From the NCBI GenBank assembly GCA_963969365.1, contig OZ017755.1:62001-126000 (forward strand): DNA of 64,000 nt, written 5' to 3'. How positions within the stretch are numbered: the stretch's first letter is position 1; every line of letters begins with the position of its first letter. A program made the translations under genes and the position numbers. Source of the stretch: Asterochloris sp. CNOR1. Its lineage: Eukaryota; Chlorophyta; Trebouxiophyceae; Trebouxiales; Trebouxiaceae. The notes beneath the pieces are model-generated. The model did no database searches, was not told the DNA's origin, and saw nothing but the letters and a program-made list of their open reading frames with translations. This document shows, piece by piece, positions 34,401 through 45,273 of the stretch.

Positions 34401-36741
34401 ACGCAACAGGGCATAAAGTACCAGCTTGATGCAAGTCGCAGGCTGGAACCCAGGTCAGCTGAACCATACATGTGCATGTGAGCCATGCTTGATGATTTCC
34501 ACAGCGTTTCTTGCCAGGAGTGGCCTGATGAGGGCTTGCCTAGTTGGCCCACCTCTGCTACACAAATGCAAAACCTCTGATTCTGTGCAGCTTGCGCGCC
34601 TCCTCACATGAGATCACAATGTCTGTGTTTGCCATGCAGCCGATGGGAAACCGTCAAGGTCCTGCTGCCCATGGCAGTGTGGACAGCCTTGGTCGTGGCC
34701 GAGTCAGCAGTCATGTACAAGCTGGTAACTGGATCAACAAACCTGCTCAGCAACCTGGATGCAGATGGCAGAGTCATCTGGCGATGTGAGTGCATGTACC
34801 CTGGCTTGCCTCCTGTTTTGGCGATGGGTTTCGTGGCAGCTGAATGCATGTGCTGGGCACCCCTGCAGGCTGCCCTGCAGGTGGCTGCCGCAGAGTGCTT
34901 CACGCTACGGCGTACAGGCTGAGCTGTCAGCCTAACATTGGGGCATTGATAACACAAACATGATGGCGTGCATAGTTGTGCATGCTGTACTGTGTGCTTG
35001 CATGCATTTGCGCGCCTGTCCCCCCCGCGCTTCTCAACCTATGTGCCCATGCTTCCCCACACAAGCTGGCAGTCCTGGTGCCTGTGTGTCTCAGCAGTGC
35101 CTGTTCCATGCTGCTCAGCGTGCATGTCTGCCTGCAGCTGCTGAGTTGCGCTACTATGCCTTGGAACAGCTGGACTTCTTCCTGGCAGGGGACCCTAGGC
35201 TGCCTATGACTGTCCAGCACATGAATGACTCTGTTCTGGAGCTGCAGTCCTGGCACGAGAGGCTCACATTTGGCACCACTACCAGTGCGTGTTACCCTTA
35301 TATGAGCTTCCTGCACGGCTGCCCATTTTGCAAACATGCACCTGGCGCACCCATGCCTGCTGCCCACAGCGCTGCATCTCTTGATCTGCTGATCGGTGTC
35401 ATGAGGCAACTCACTCTGCTTTGGTTGACTGCAGTTCCCTGGGATGAGTCAGCTGTGTACTACCATTACATGCATCTGGCAGGCTCATATGCAATGCCAG
35501 CACTCTCACAGGTGCACCATGCCGGGGAAGTGACAGACATCCACCAGCGCGCCAGCACATCATGTCACGCTGTGCCTGCTGTTGGTCACTACTTCAGCAC
35601 CTGGCACCAGCACGCTGCACTTGCCTTGCAGGTGTACTTCAGCCCTGGCTGCCTGCTTCTCCAGAAGTCACAATGCATGAACACCACAAGTGAGCCTAGC
35701 TTCCCAGGCAACTTTGTGCCTGCACAGCACAGATGGGTGCTAAGCTGAGTTGTGCATGCAGGCCCGTATTACTATCAGACACACCTTGGCCTGAACACCC
35801 TCATCTATGCCTATGTGGGTGAGCAATCAGGCTTGAGCAAGGCGGGGCTGTCCGCACCATGCACGTGTCAGGCTGAGGCAGCTAGCGGCTGCAGCCCATA
35901 TATCCCAGCGTGACCAAGAGGAGCAGCACCGCCTGGAGCATCAGTAGCTTTGCCACCCTGTGGCTTGCTCAGATGCGCACAGCACCAGCCTGCAGCTTGT
36001 GAAAGCAGGCACATGAACTGAACAGGGCATTGGGCTGAGCGGCTTTGTGCACCTAGGCAGTGGCCTGTCTTCCTCATCGTACCATCCGACTGCAGCAGCC
36101 AGCAGTGTATGCCTGCTGCAGACCAAGCAACCCTGCTGACAGAAGAAAGCCCTGGCGACCTTGGCCCCACAAACCCCAGGTTCATCTTTTTGCAGCAGGT
36201 ACCTGCTCACACATGAACTCACAACAAGGAAGCATACTGCCTGGCCTCCAGTTTGAGCCCCCTGATGCCTGCTGCAGGCCAGCGGCGACATGCGTGATGG
36301 GCTGGCCACTGTACACTCCTTGTATGAGGCCCAGTGTTTCAAGCACATCCAGACAGGCCAGGTGCTCGAGGGCGTGATGCTGGCAGTCCTCATTGTGGGC
36401 GCCATTTTCTACTACTTTGTGGTCCTGAGACGATATGTGACCTCAACACAGCAGGTGAGTCGCCTGCCAATCACAGCTGCTATGTGCTGTAGTCAGCCAC
36501 TTGCAGTGTGTTGTGAATGCTGCCTGCCCTTTAGACCAGCAGTATAGGCTGCTGCAACCCACAGACAAGTTTGTATTGCACACGATGACTGCTGCGACGG
36601 AAGGGCTTGCTGTGTCTGCAGGAGGCCAAGAAGGCAGCAGAGCTGCTCAGCCAATTACCCCCTGACATCGACCCCGCCATGCTTCTGAGTCCTGCACTGA
36701 ACGCCAGGGCTTCCAGCATATCCCAGGGCCAGATGCGGTGA
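22450..36741 (+). CDS. giant TmcB-like multi-pass membrane protein with PAS array
   Basis: About 44 exons run from ATG 22450 (MASSDKGSSQGGSDRGS) to TGA 36739-36741, roughly 2070 residues. Well-supported exons include 22694-22759, 22880-22965, 23079-23249, 24073-24314, 24763-24934, 25612-25767, 26382-26592, 27651-27853, 29243-29445, 32598-32795, 32996-33194, 33964-34102 and 36622-36741. Order: N-terminal membrane helices (CFLVMFCILTVLVLGLLAAC; LLLLSYNLWLHVRH); a TPR-like region with YPKSAKVLRSYGFYVLGVKI; repeated PAS modules (~600-1170) with VFGWTQAEMEGRNVSALMP, LFGYNSSDIIGG and LLGYKCEEML; a disordered linker; then further helices (LVLLLLIIAHVVIFVVMKI) to the end. This matches tiny macrocysts protein B (TmcB)-type proteins of Dictyostelium, fungi and green algae, whose role is unknown; PAS suggests sensing. 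Junctions near 23550-23650 and 35818-36278 are not phase-resolved. Confidence 0.85.
25955..29777 (+). other. PAS-domain array within the TmcB-like gene
   Basis: Twelve small exons encode at least four PAS-type segments. Each has a hydrophobic strand with D-x-x-G, then an h-F-G-h/L-L-G-Y helix start and an E-E-h-h-G motif: DCVIIISADGVIQYTSKG with VFGWTQAEMEGRNV; SIFMTPAGIIASVSRGFSNL; HVCFLAVDLHSRIQQCNDSL; IVVDSCGIIQ with VFGLTAQELLGQSV; and ACTIKQVTDQVLLMFGIKAQ. No kinase, cyclase or other output domain follows. Ligands cannot be deduced. Confidence 0.8.
26655..26920 (+). repeat. relic copies of exon 14 end (TmcB-like gene)
   Basis: The end of the exon closing at 26592 (TTGTACGCCTGGCTGTCATC, TTGTGCAGAACG then GTGAGC) is echoed in the next intron. 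One copy lies near 26868-26915 (TTTGTGCACTTGGCTGTCAC, ATGTGCAGAACAG). A weaker one lies near 26668 (TTTGTACCTGGCTGCCAC). Both are decayed. Confidence 0.6.
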
Positions 36742-37421
36742 TGCCCTCAAGATCTTAGCTCAACATGCATTGCTGGACTACTGGTTCATGCACCCCCTGT
36801 ACAGCTTGTCAAATTCTGGATGTGATACACATATGTGACAAAAAGCAGGCAGTGCCCGTGGTGAGCTCTGCAGTAAGGTCAAACGCCATTATTCAAAGCA
36901 AACAGGGGGCAAGCCTGCTGGAAGGGTCTGTAGCCTCAGCCATCCGTCAGGGACGTCATCTCTAAGGCGCAAACCATGGACCCTGATAGATATGACAGGG
37001 ATGCAGCATCTGCCTGTGAGCTGGCCGACCCTCATGTGAAGGGCGTGTGAGAGTCAGCAGACAGAGGGACAGCGATGCTGTTTTACAGCCAGGGCTTTGC
37101 AACTCTGGTGGGGGGTGGCTAAACCTAGGTGTGCTTCGATAATTTGTTTGCCTGGGGCTGGCTAGCTTCTGTGAGTGATCTGAGTGTGGCTCACGTACAT
37201 GTGTGGTGTCTTGTGACCCGATTCTGCTGGGGATGAAGTGCTGGCAGCTGTCAGGTAAGCTCTGACCTGCTCGCATGCCCGAATCTGCCATTTAGAGGCT
37301 CCCAAAATGACAATAGACTAGCACTGCCGGCCATCGTCAGTTCTAGTCATCAGGTGGCAGAGATCTGACCTGCAGATCTCACTCACCAGCAAACACGCTT
37401 CCCAGTGACAGAGTGCTCAGC
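36742..37421. other. intergenic region between TmcB-like and LRR genes
   Basis: 680 bases between tandem plus-strand genes. It holds the 3' UTR of one and the promoter of the next. I found no supported exon, RNA gene or named motif. A minus-strand frame overlapping 37379-37660 is the antisense of LRR exon 1. Confidence 0.5.
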
Positions 37422-40400
37422 ATGAACTCCAGCAGAGCTCTCAGCTCCCAGTTTTGCAGTACATCAGGCAGGTCAGCGGATCTGCCCATCAGTGCATCCC
37501 CTTTGCAAGTTAGGTGGCACCGCCGCAGTCGCCAGAGTTCAGTCCATGCCAAGAAGCATTCCAGCAGGAGGTCCGCTGGGCAAACAGAGCAGCCCCGGCC
37601 AGCTGTCTCTGGCAGACCCAAAGTGGAGGAAGGTGCAATGCGCAGTCTCCCTCTCTGCATGACCTCCTGTACAATGCTGACAGGAATTGAAGCGCATCAG
37701 CTCATCCTCACAGCAAATCATGTGTGCGTGCAGATAACAACTTCTTGGACCAGGCCGCTGTGTTGGATGACTCTGCCAGCGCTACTGAGCCAGCAGGCGA
37801 GCAGGCTATGGAGGTGAGGGCAGCATTCCCAAGGCCAGTCAGGCATGCAAAGATACCAGAGCTAGAATGATGATGTCAGTCCAGGCTGTCAGCCATTTTT
37901 TACCCTTATCTTTTGCATCAGTGAGCATGCCCAGGGTCTGGTCTCTGCAGGCTGCAGCAGACAGCGCTGACCTTGAGGAGACGGCAGCGGCAGACACTCA
38001 GAGGAAGAGCCTTGCACGGCAGGAGAGGCGCCAGCGGCGACACGAGCAGCAGATGCAGGTGAGGCACAGCAGCGGGAGGTGCAAGGCTCATGTGTGAGCA
38101 TGCCTTTCAAAGCGCCCCCTTTTCAAGGGCTGCATTGGGGCCCATGCCCCTCTTCAGCACAGCAATCTGACTCACAAATGGATGTAGCATCGCCCCAGGA
38201 CACATGTCAGGCGCCGAACAGAAGTGCATGTGGCATGCGTCTCGACCTTGCAGCCGCTGACCTTGGACCCCCAAGAAGCTCAGACTCCTCATTGGCTTGA
38301 TGGCCGGCACCTGTGTGTAGTGATGCCATCAGCAATTTTGACAGGCAGCCCAGCACCTCAGGGCAGCTCTGGTCCTGTGGCAGAGTGTGGCCCTGCTCAG
38401 TAAGTCTCCTCAAGACGGGGCATGCAGGGCTGTTGAGCTGATGACTCTGGACGTCTTTGGTATGCATGCACAACGCTTATGCCTGCGCCAAACCAATGCA
38501 TGCTCATCAAAAGTGGCGCAGCTCCTGCTCTCTCATACCACATGAGCAAGGATGCACAAGGCAGTTGCGCTGGCAGTCTGTACATGCGTCCAGGCAATCC
38601 TGCAGGCAGTCAAGGTTTATTCTGCTCCCTCAGGTGGCGCAACCCCCACCTGTGATGGAGCGGGGCATCATGGAGCGGGGGCCCTTCCCAGGCAGCATTC
38701 TGGTGGCAGCGGCTGCGGTGCTGGCGGGGCTTGGCTTTGTAGGCAACAAGCTATACAAGGCCAAAGCGCCTGAAGTCAGGAAGGTGAGGGCCCAGCTGCC
38801 TGGTTGCTTGAAGAGGGTCACTCTTGCAGTCGGCAGCCTAATCAAGGCCCCATGCACCAAGCAATGCCGTCATGGGCTTTGACGCAGCAATGTCTTGGCA
38901 GCGGGTGTGGCAGCGAGAGGCGCAGCATTGCTCTGGAGCATCTCTACCTGTCCCTCTCTGCAGGCAAAGGCTGACAGTAAGCTGTGGTGGAACCCCCAAG
39001 ACCTCCTACACATTAGCTGCCAGGGCACTTCGAAGGAACCGTCCAGCTGCTGCTCTCACTCCACGCATCCTCGCAGTGAAGAAGTAGAGTTTCAAAAGAA
39101 GCAATTGTTCCCTGCAGGCAATGGCCGACAGGGGCCTGCAGAAGGAAGCCCAGGAGCGTCTGCAGGGGTTCATGCAGCAGCTGCGGGGGTCACAGGCCGC
39201 AGATCTGTCAGGCAAGCGCCTGCAGGATGAGGGGCTCTGCTACATCTGCGAAGCCATTGCCTTCAACGACAGGTGGGCTTATGGGGTGGGTGCTGATCTG
39301 GCTTGGGCCTGTTTTGCATGGCAAGGCCTCATCAGAATTGCTGTGCAGCTTTGCCAAACTTCCTGCAGACAGTGTCGACTGCAACAGGCATAATGGGTGC
39401 TGTACTGCTGAACCGGCTGTGCATTGATGAGCAGTGTCAGACCTGGGGCACCCCCATCCCCTGCTACGCTCCTCAAAGCTTCCCTTTTGCAACATGTATC
39501 TCCCCACATGCCTGCCTCCAAACCAGAGCATGCACTAGCCAGACACTGCATACAGCTCAAGCCTGCACCTCCGTGCTGAGCATGCTCCCTGCGCAAGAGG
39601 TGGGGCTAATGTAAGCTTGGGGGTAGGGTATTTCATGGTGAAGATGTAGCTGTCTCAACAGATGTGGCAGTTCCTGGAGTGGCAGCTGCGTCTCAGGCAT
39701 GTTTGCACAGCCCCGGTAGTAGGGTTTGGGGCTTGGGGCGCACAGCACCTGTGGGAGGGGCCTTGGTGGGCTTTCACAGGCTGCTGCTGCCTTGCAAACT
39801 TTGCTGTTCTGACGCTAGCCGGAGCCCTCCAGGGCGACAGATGCAGCTCTGGTGCGTCTGCGGGGCCTCTTCAAACAGCCCTGCACCTTCAGGCTTTGAG
39901 GTGGTTGTAAGGTTGGGTAGCAGTCTGCATGACAGTGGTAGGCATGGCTGGATGGAGTGGTGAGCACTACCTTTGGTGTGTTGGCAGCACTCTTGGTCCA
40001 CCCAGCGCTGTCCAGTCTGGTGACAGTCTCGATGGTAGCTTTGACAAGGGCACCCAGTGTGCACTCTGCACATGCAGGTGCAAGACAATGGACTTCAGCA
40101 ACAACGGCCTGGGGTTAGCTGGCATCCAGGGGCTGATTGAGGCGCTGAAGAACAACGACAGCCTGGAGACCCTCAACCTGGGGACCAACAGCATTGGGGA
40201 CGAGGGGGCGGAGGCGCTCGCCGCTTACATGGCAGGTCAGCCTGTGGTCTGATCACCAGCCTATGCCGGGGTGGGCTGGGCAATGCATCTACAGACAGCT
40301 CTGCTCATCTTGCTGGGGAGCGATGTGCAACTGCATTGGCACTTCTCTTGGCAAATGCCTCCTGCTTTGCATATGCAGCATTCCTTGATGGGGTGTGCTG

Positions 40401-43400
40401 GAGACACCTACGTAGAGGCACTGGCAGCCTGCTTGGCAGGTAGGGCAGGTTTGAAAAGAAGTGGGGCACTGGCCGCATACATGGCAGGTCAGCCTGCTTC
40501 CTAGGTAACATTCTGCATCAGACAACCGGCTGCTTGGGGGACGTGATCTGAGTGCCAGCAGTCAAAGGATGCTTCAGGCAACTGCACTCCTGACAAAAAG
40601 CAGATACAAGAACAGCCAGAGGCCTGCAAATGTGGTTGACTGCATGGTCCTGCTGCGCGCCATGCCCCTGGGCTTTTTATGTGGCCGGCTGCGTCTCTCA
40701 CCGGTGATCCAGTGACTGACCTCTTGCTGTTTGTGTTGCAGGTGACAGCAGGATACACACGCTGCAGCTCAATGCCAACAACATCGGCGACAAGGGCGCT
40801 GTCGCCCTGGCAGAGATGCTGAAGGTGACTGTGCTGAGGCCTTTGGGGGTTGTCCAGAAAGATAGCAGCTGCGCTCAGAGGGGAGCTGCTAGTTGCCAGA
40901 ACACCTCCTCTGTGGAGAGCACTGCTGAGCAACTCGGGCTCTGTTCTATTTGTTAGGAGAGAGCCCAAATCGTAGGCAAAGCCGGTGCTGGCGGCAGCCA
41001 TCCTGCTGCGTTCACACTTCTGTGGCATTGCAAACACAGTCTTTGTTGAAGCATATTTGTAGCAGACAGGGAGCAGCTATGCCCATCACTGCCAGCTCTC
41101 TGGCAGTGGTGATCTATAATGCGATGTCTCTCAAGCAGCGTGCACAGGCAGCAGCCGGTGCTGGTAGCAGCCATGCTGCTGAGGGAAACAGCCTGTGGCT
41201 CAGATGTCCTGCAGCGACCCTGACATTCTGCTGGTCGCAGATGAACACCACCCTTCGCAACTTGGAGCTCAACGGCAACGGCATCGAGTATGATGGCATG
41301 ACTGCGCTGGCAGAGGCCCTCATGGTCAACGATGCTCTCAGGGGCCTCCACATGAGGTGACCACAACTGCTGAAACGGCTGAGCAGAGCACCTGAGTTTC
41401 TGCCAGCCTGCGCGGCGCCTGGCAGGCAGAGGCGTTGCTTGCACACATCTGCCTTCACACTGGCTGCCTGTTGGTGATGCCACCTTGCCACGATGCTGTG
41501 AGCTGCCAGCGATGATGAGTGAGGGCCACAAACCAGAGCTGTCTCATTAAGCTGCAGCTTAACAAGATGCATGGCGCCCGCTGCGTGCTGCAGACTCTGA
41601 TGTGCACCTCTGCTGCAGAGCATTCTGCCTCAATCCTGAGCGGTGGTGAAAGCTTTCAACATGCTGACCCCAGCATGCTCTATGTTTCCAAGCGATGTCT
41701 TCCTGGGCTTCAGAAGCGTGACTGCACAGCACTTGCTGCATGCTGCGAAACCAGGGTCACTCACCTCTGCTGCAGCAGGATCTGCCCTCAAAGCTGAGCG
41801 GCAAAGACAGCTAATAAACACACTGACCCTAGCATGCTCTGTGTCTCAAGCAATGTCCTAGTGGGCTTCAGGTATTTGACTGCTGCATTCAACTTTTCAC
41901 CTCTGCGGCAGCAGTTTCTGCCCTCAAGACTGAGTGGCAATGGCAGCAGCCATGGTGCTGACCCTAGCATGCTTCCGTTCCCATGCCTGACTTGCCATGC
42001 TTCTGCTTCAGCGACAACTACCCCACGGCCCTGGGGGGCGCGGTGCTCAGCAATGCGCTCAAGACCAACACCTCCATCCGCGAGCTCTACTGGCGCGGCA
42101 ACGAGCTGGGCAATGAGGGCATCAAGGCGCTGTGCAGCGCGCTGCAGGAGCGCTCCATGCAGATGGCCGTCCTGGACGTGGGCAACAACAGGTCAACCTG
42201 GGTTATATATGTATTTCATTCTGGTCTGCACCACAGGCCACGCCTGAGTGCAGCATGGCCTGGCTGGGTGCTTCCTGGGGGCCCAGCAGGGTGTGATGCT
42301 GTGTGATGTCTCGCAGCAGCGCTCCACCCAGAAGGCTGGGCTGCATTGAAGTCGGGAACAACAGGTCAGCCTGGGCGTGTATCGTCTGCGCCAAAGGCCG
42401 CATCTGCATGCAGCATGGCCTGGCTGGTTGCGTCTGGGGGAGACTGCAGGGTTGGGCACTGGGCGCAGTCACGCAGCAGCGCTCTGCCCAGCCCACAAAG
42501 CTGGGCTGGACGCAGGCAACAACAGGCAAGCCTGGGGCTGAGTCGTATGCAGCAAAGGGTCCACCTGCAGTCCACCAGGTAATTAGGTGGGTGCACTGAG
42601 AAGTTGTCCATGTCTAGTGGAGCTGAGGGCTCCTGCTGCTGGCGGCTGAGGGCTATGCTTGCGCAGCCTCACGGCAGGGCCCGGCAGAGAACAGCTGGTG
42701 TCTTGTCAGGGCGTTGTGGTGTGCGAGGCTATGCATAGGTGCTTCACACAAACGTCTGCGCGGGAGACTTGCATGTTTACCCCGCAGCCCGAGGCTACAT
42801 GGACTGCGGCAAAGGCCCCTCCTGCATTCTGGGTGCATCAGAGAAGCTACACAACGCTGTGCAGCAGGCTGACTGATGTCCTGCTGCAGCCTGTCAGAGG
42901 AGGGTGCAGAAGCGCTGGCCGCCTTTGTGAAGCACAGCCGCAAACTGGAGGAGCTTGTCATCTACATGAATGACATTGGAGACGCTGGCGCAGAAAAGGT
43001 GAGCACTCTGCTGTCATTGTCTGCGATCTCCTTTGGTTACACCCTACTGGCCTGACAGAAGCTGCCGGACAGTCGTTGCAACCAAGTGTTATTGACAGCA
43101 AGCCTGCGCAGCAGTTGACACTGTCCTTCGCCACGCAGCTTGCAGGGATGCTGAAGGGCAACCACTCATCCAGGCAGCTGCACAGAGACGCTGATTGCTG
43201 TGGTTCATTGCCATGCAGCTGGCAGCTGTGCGCAAGCGCAAAAGTTATCCCTGAAGCTCCGAGGCTGTCGCTCCCTGCGTGCACTGGCAGCAAGCCTGCC
43301 CTTGTGCCATGCAGCTGGCAGCAGCGCTGAAGGCCAGCCGCTCCCTCCAGCTCTAAAAGGGCTGCACCTGCCCTGGGCAGCATGCACAAGTCCTGACAAA

Positions 43401-45181
43401 CTGTCTCGTTGCAGTGCAGCAACGCAGCAGTGCTCAGGTGCAACAGGTCCCAAAAGCTGCTGGACTGCTGCTCCTGCCCTTGGCAGCAAGCCTGCACAGT
43501 TTTAAGGAATGAAAGTAAAAGTAAAGTAAAGCAGAGGGTGATCTTGTGCCGTGCAGCTGGCAGCGGCGCTGAAGGCCAGCCGCTCCCTCCAGCTCTAAAA
43601 AGGCTGCACGCTGCCCTGGGCAGCATGCACAAGTCCTGACAATCTGTCTCGTTGCAGTGCAGCAGCGCAGCAGGTGCTCAAGTGCAACAGGTCCCAAAAG
43701 CTGCTGGACTGCTGCTCCTGCCGTTGGCAGCAAGCCTGCACAGTTTTAGTGAATGAAAGTAAAAGTGAAGTAAAGCAAAGGGTGATGTGCCGTGCAGCTG
43801 GCAGCAGCGCTGAAGGGCAACCGCTCCCTGAAGCTGCTGGACATTGGGGGCAACAACATTGGCCCCAACGGCATTCTGGCTGTCATGTCAGCGCTCAGGG
43901 GCAACGAAACCCTCAAGACCCTGGAGCTGGGGTACAACCCACTGGGCCCTGATGGCGCTAAGCACCTGGCAGACGTGGTCAAGTACGACCTCAAGGTGGG
44001 CCGCTGGTGCCAGGGCTGGTGCATCACCGGGGGCTTGCAGCATGGTGTTGGCTGATTGGTAGCTGTGGGGGGTCCTAAGACGTTGTTCTGGGGATCACAG
44101 GTGCTGCCAAGCCGGCAGAGGCACACAGAGGCTGGCTGGGGTTGAGGTAGAGGTCGAACTCACTGGCGTGAAGCGCCTGGCAGAACGTGGCCAAGCATGA
44201 CCGCAAGTCAGGCAATTGGTCCCAGAGCTTGCCTCTGCGGGGCTGGGGAGCACGGCATTGGGTAAGTGGGGAGCTGAGGGGGTCCCAGAACGTCATTCTG
44301 GGAGACGTGCACAGATGCTGCCGAGCCTACAGAGGCACAGAGAAGCGGGATGGGGGTTGAGTTACAGTTGGGACTGACTGGCAAGAGGCACCTGGCAAAA
44401 GTGTATGAGTGGAACGTCATGGCAGATACTTGAGCTCTTCTGGAAGCCGGGCACTGGGTGAAAGCTTGTGCAACCTCAGGGTGCGCTGAAGAGCTACTGC
44501 CAGCCGGAGTGACCATGAGTCCGCACCTCGGCTGCAGCCTCTCCCCCCACTGTGCAGATCGACGTGTTGCGCATGGGCTGGTGCAAGATTGGGGGCGAGA
44601 AGGGGGCCGCCGCCGTGGCCGAGCTGCTCTTGTTCAACGACTCCCTTACCACAGTGGACATCCGTGGCAATCAGCTGGGCAACAGCGGCGCCATGCACAT
44701 CAGCCGTGCCCTGAAGGAGCATGCCAACGAAAAGCTGGGGGAGATTGATGTGGGCTACAATGAAATCAAGGACGATGGGGCCTTTGCAATTGCACAGGTG
44801 TGGTGATGTTGCTGCTGTGAACCGTTGTTGCCTGCTCTGCCCAAAGCTGGGCCTAGATTACCCAGCCCTGTCGTGCGCCTGCTGGCTGTGGTGGGCTAGA
44901 TCTGCTGGGAGGACCAGGGGGCTTCTGGCCAGGCCTTTCTGTCTGCTAAGCAGTGATGTTGCTGTGCCTCTGAAGGCGCCACTGTGCAGCCCTCATGAGT
45001 TGCCATATGATGACAATAACGCCCGCTCCTGTAGGCGCTGAAGGCAAATCCTGACAGGTGTCCCGGTGAATTCAAGATGGCGTCCAATTACATCACCAAT
45101 CAAGGGCGCATAGCAATCACAGAGGCGCTTGATATGGTGTATGAAATGAGCGGGGGCAGGCAGATCGTGATCACATATTGA
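37422..45181 (+). CDS. plastid-type, membrane-anchored LRR-RI protein (NLRC3-like repeats)
   Basis: Thirteen exons: 37422-37632, 37734-37813, 37951-38058, 38634-38783, 39118-39272, 40078-40235, 40742-40824, 41241-41356, 42012-42191, 42890-42998, 43798-43995, 44558-44797, 45035-45181. They sum to 1935 bases and all phases close, giving 644 residues. The first ~65 residues are Ser/Arg/Lys-rich and nearly free of acids (MNSSRALSSQFCSTSGR...), as in a chloroplast transit peptide. A Gln/Arg coiled stretch follows, then one membrane helix (GSILVAAAAVLAGLGFVGNK, ~148-168). About 14 ribonuclease-inhibitor-type LRRs of ~28 residues come next (LETLNLGTNSIGDEGAEAL; LKLLDIGGNNIGPNGI), ending IVITY. There is no NACHT, kinase or other catalytic domain, so a protein-binding scaffold in a plastid membrane is inferred. 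It ends 92 bases from the convergent TCF25 stop. Confidence 0.92.
40395..40505 (+). repeat. relic copy of LRR exon 6 end plus donor
   Basis: The exon 6 end (CTCGCCGCTTACATGGCAG then GTCAGCCTG at 40236) is repeated at about 40466-40495 as CTGGCCGCATACATGGCAG, GTCAGCCTG. A more decayed copy lies near 40415 (GCACTGGCAGCCTGCTTGG). They lie in intron 6. Confidence 0.8.
41590..41985 (+). repeat. three imperfect tandem copies (~137-163 bp), LRR intron 8
   Basis: The block CTGACCC(C/T)AGCATGCT recurs at about 41663, 41823 and 41960. It is preceded each time by CTGCCxTCAA and CTGAG-GG-AA blocks and followed by a TGGGCTTCAG block in the first two. The last unit abuts the exon 9 acceptor at 42011. Confidence 0.8.
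42300..42535 (+). repeat. two relic copies of LRR exon 9 end plus donor
   Basis: Exon 9 ends CAGGAGCGCTCCATGCAG ... GGCAACAACAG at 42191, followed by GTCAACCTGG. Copies occur at about 42315 (CAGCAGCGCTCCACCCAG ... GGAACAACAG, GTCAGCCTGG) and 42476 (CAGCAGCGCTCTGCCCAG ... GGCAACAACAG, GCAAGCCTGG). Spacing is about 160-170 bp. The 3' exon edge and the splice donor are duplicated together. Confidence 0.85.
43130..43797 (+). repeat. ~241-bp tandem array carrying LRR exon 11 start
   Basis: GCAGCTGGCAGC(A/G)GCGCTGAAG, the acceptor and first bases of exon 11, occurs at 43311, 43552 and at the real exon (43794), with a spacing of 241-242 bp. The first two copies run into in-frame stops after CGCTCCCTCCAGCTC. 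Older copies appear near 43135 (CTTGCAGGGATGCTGAAGGG) and 43214. Copies one and two are nearly identical throughout, including a GAATGAAAGTAAAAGT block. Confidence 0.9.
44060..44445 (+). repeat. two ~210-bp copies of LRR exon 11 end, intron 11
   Basis: Blocks starting GGGGGTCC at about 44069 and 44279 both continue GACGTTGTTCTGGG/AACGTCATTCTGGG, then GCTGCCxAGCC-AGAGGCAC. They contain CTGGCxxGAAGCGCCTGGCA, echoing the exon 11 end (GGCGCTAAGCACCTGGCAG). Neither keeps an open frame. Confidence 0.75.
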
Positions 45182-45273
45182 CCAACAGTGCTTCTGCATT
45201 AACAAAAGTAGTTTGACCAGAGTATGGTACCAGTGCTCTCTGAAGTATAGGAACAGGCCCCTGCAACGAGCTG
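45182..45273. other. 92-bp convergent gap between LRR and TCF25 genes
   Basis: Stop codons of the two genes face each other 92 bases apart, so their 3' UTRs probably overlap. No poly(A) motif is evident on either strand. Confidence 0.6.

Noticed and set aside
37379-37660. Minus-strand 93-codon frame with a Leu-rich start
   Set aside because: It is antisense to LRR exon 1 (37422-37632), whose donor phase and transit-like composition fit the downstream exons.
38965-38982. Possible small exon (A-K-A-D) between LRR exons 4 and 5
   Set aside because: It copies the start of exon 5 (GCAATGGCCGACAG) as GCAAAGGCTGACAG, and its GTAAGC donor gives the wrong phase. It is treated as another exon-edge relic.
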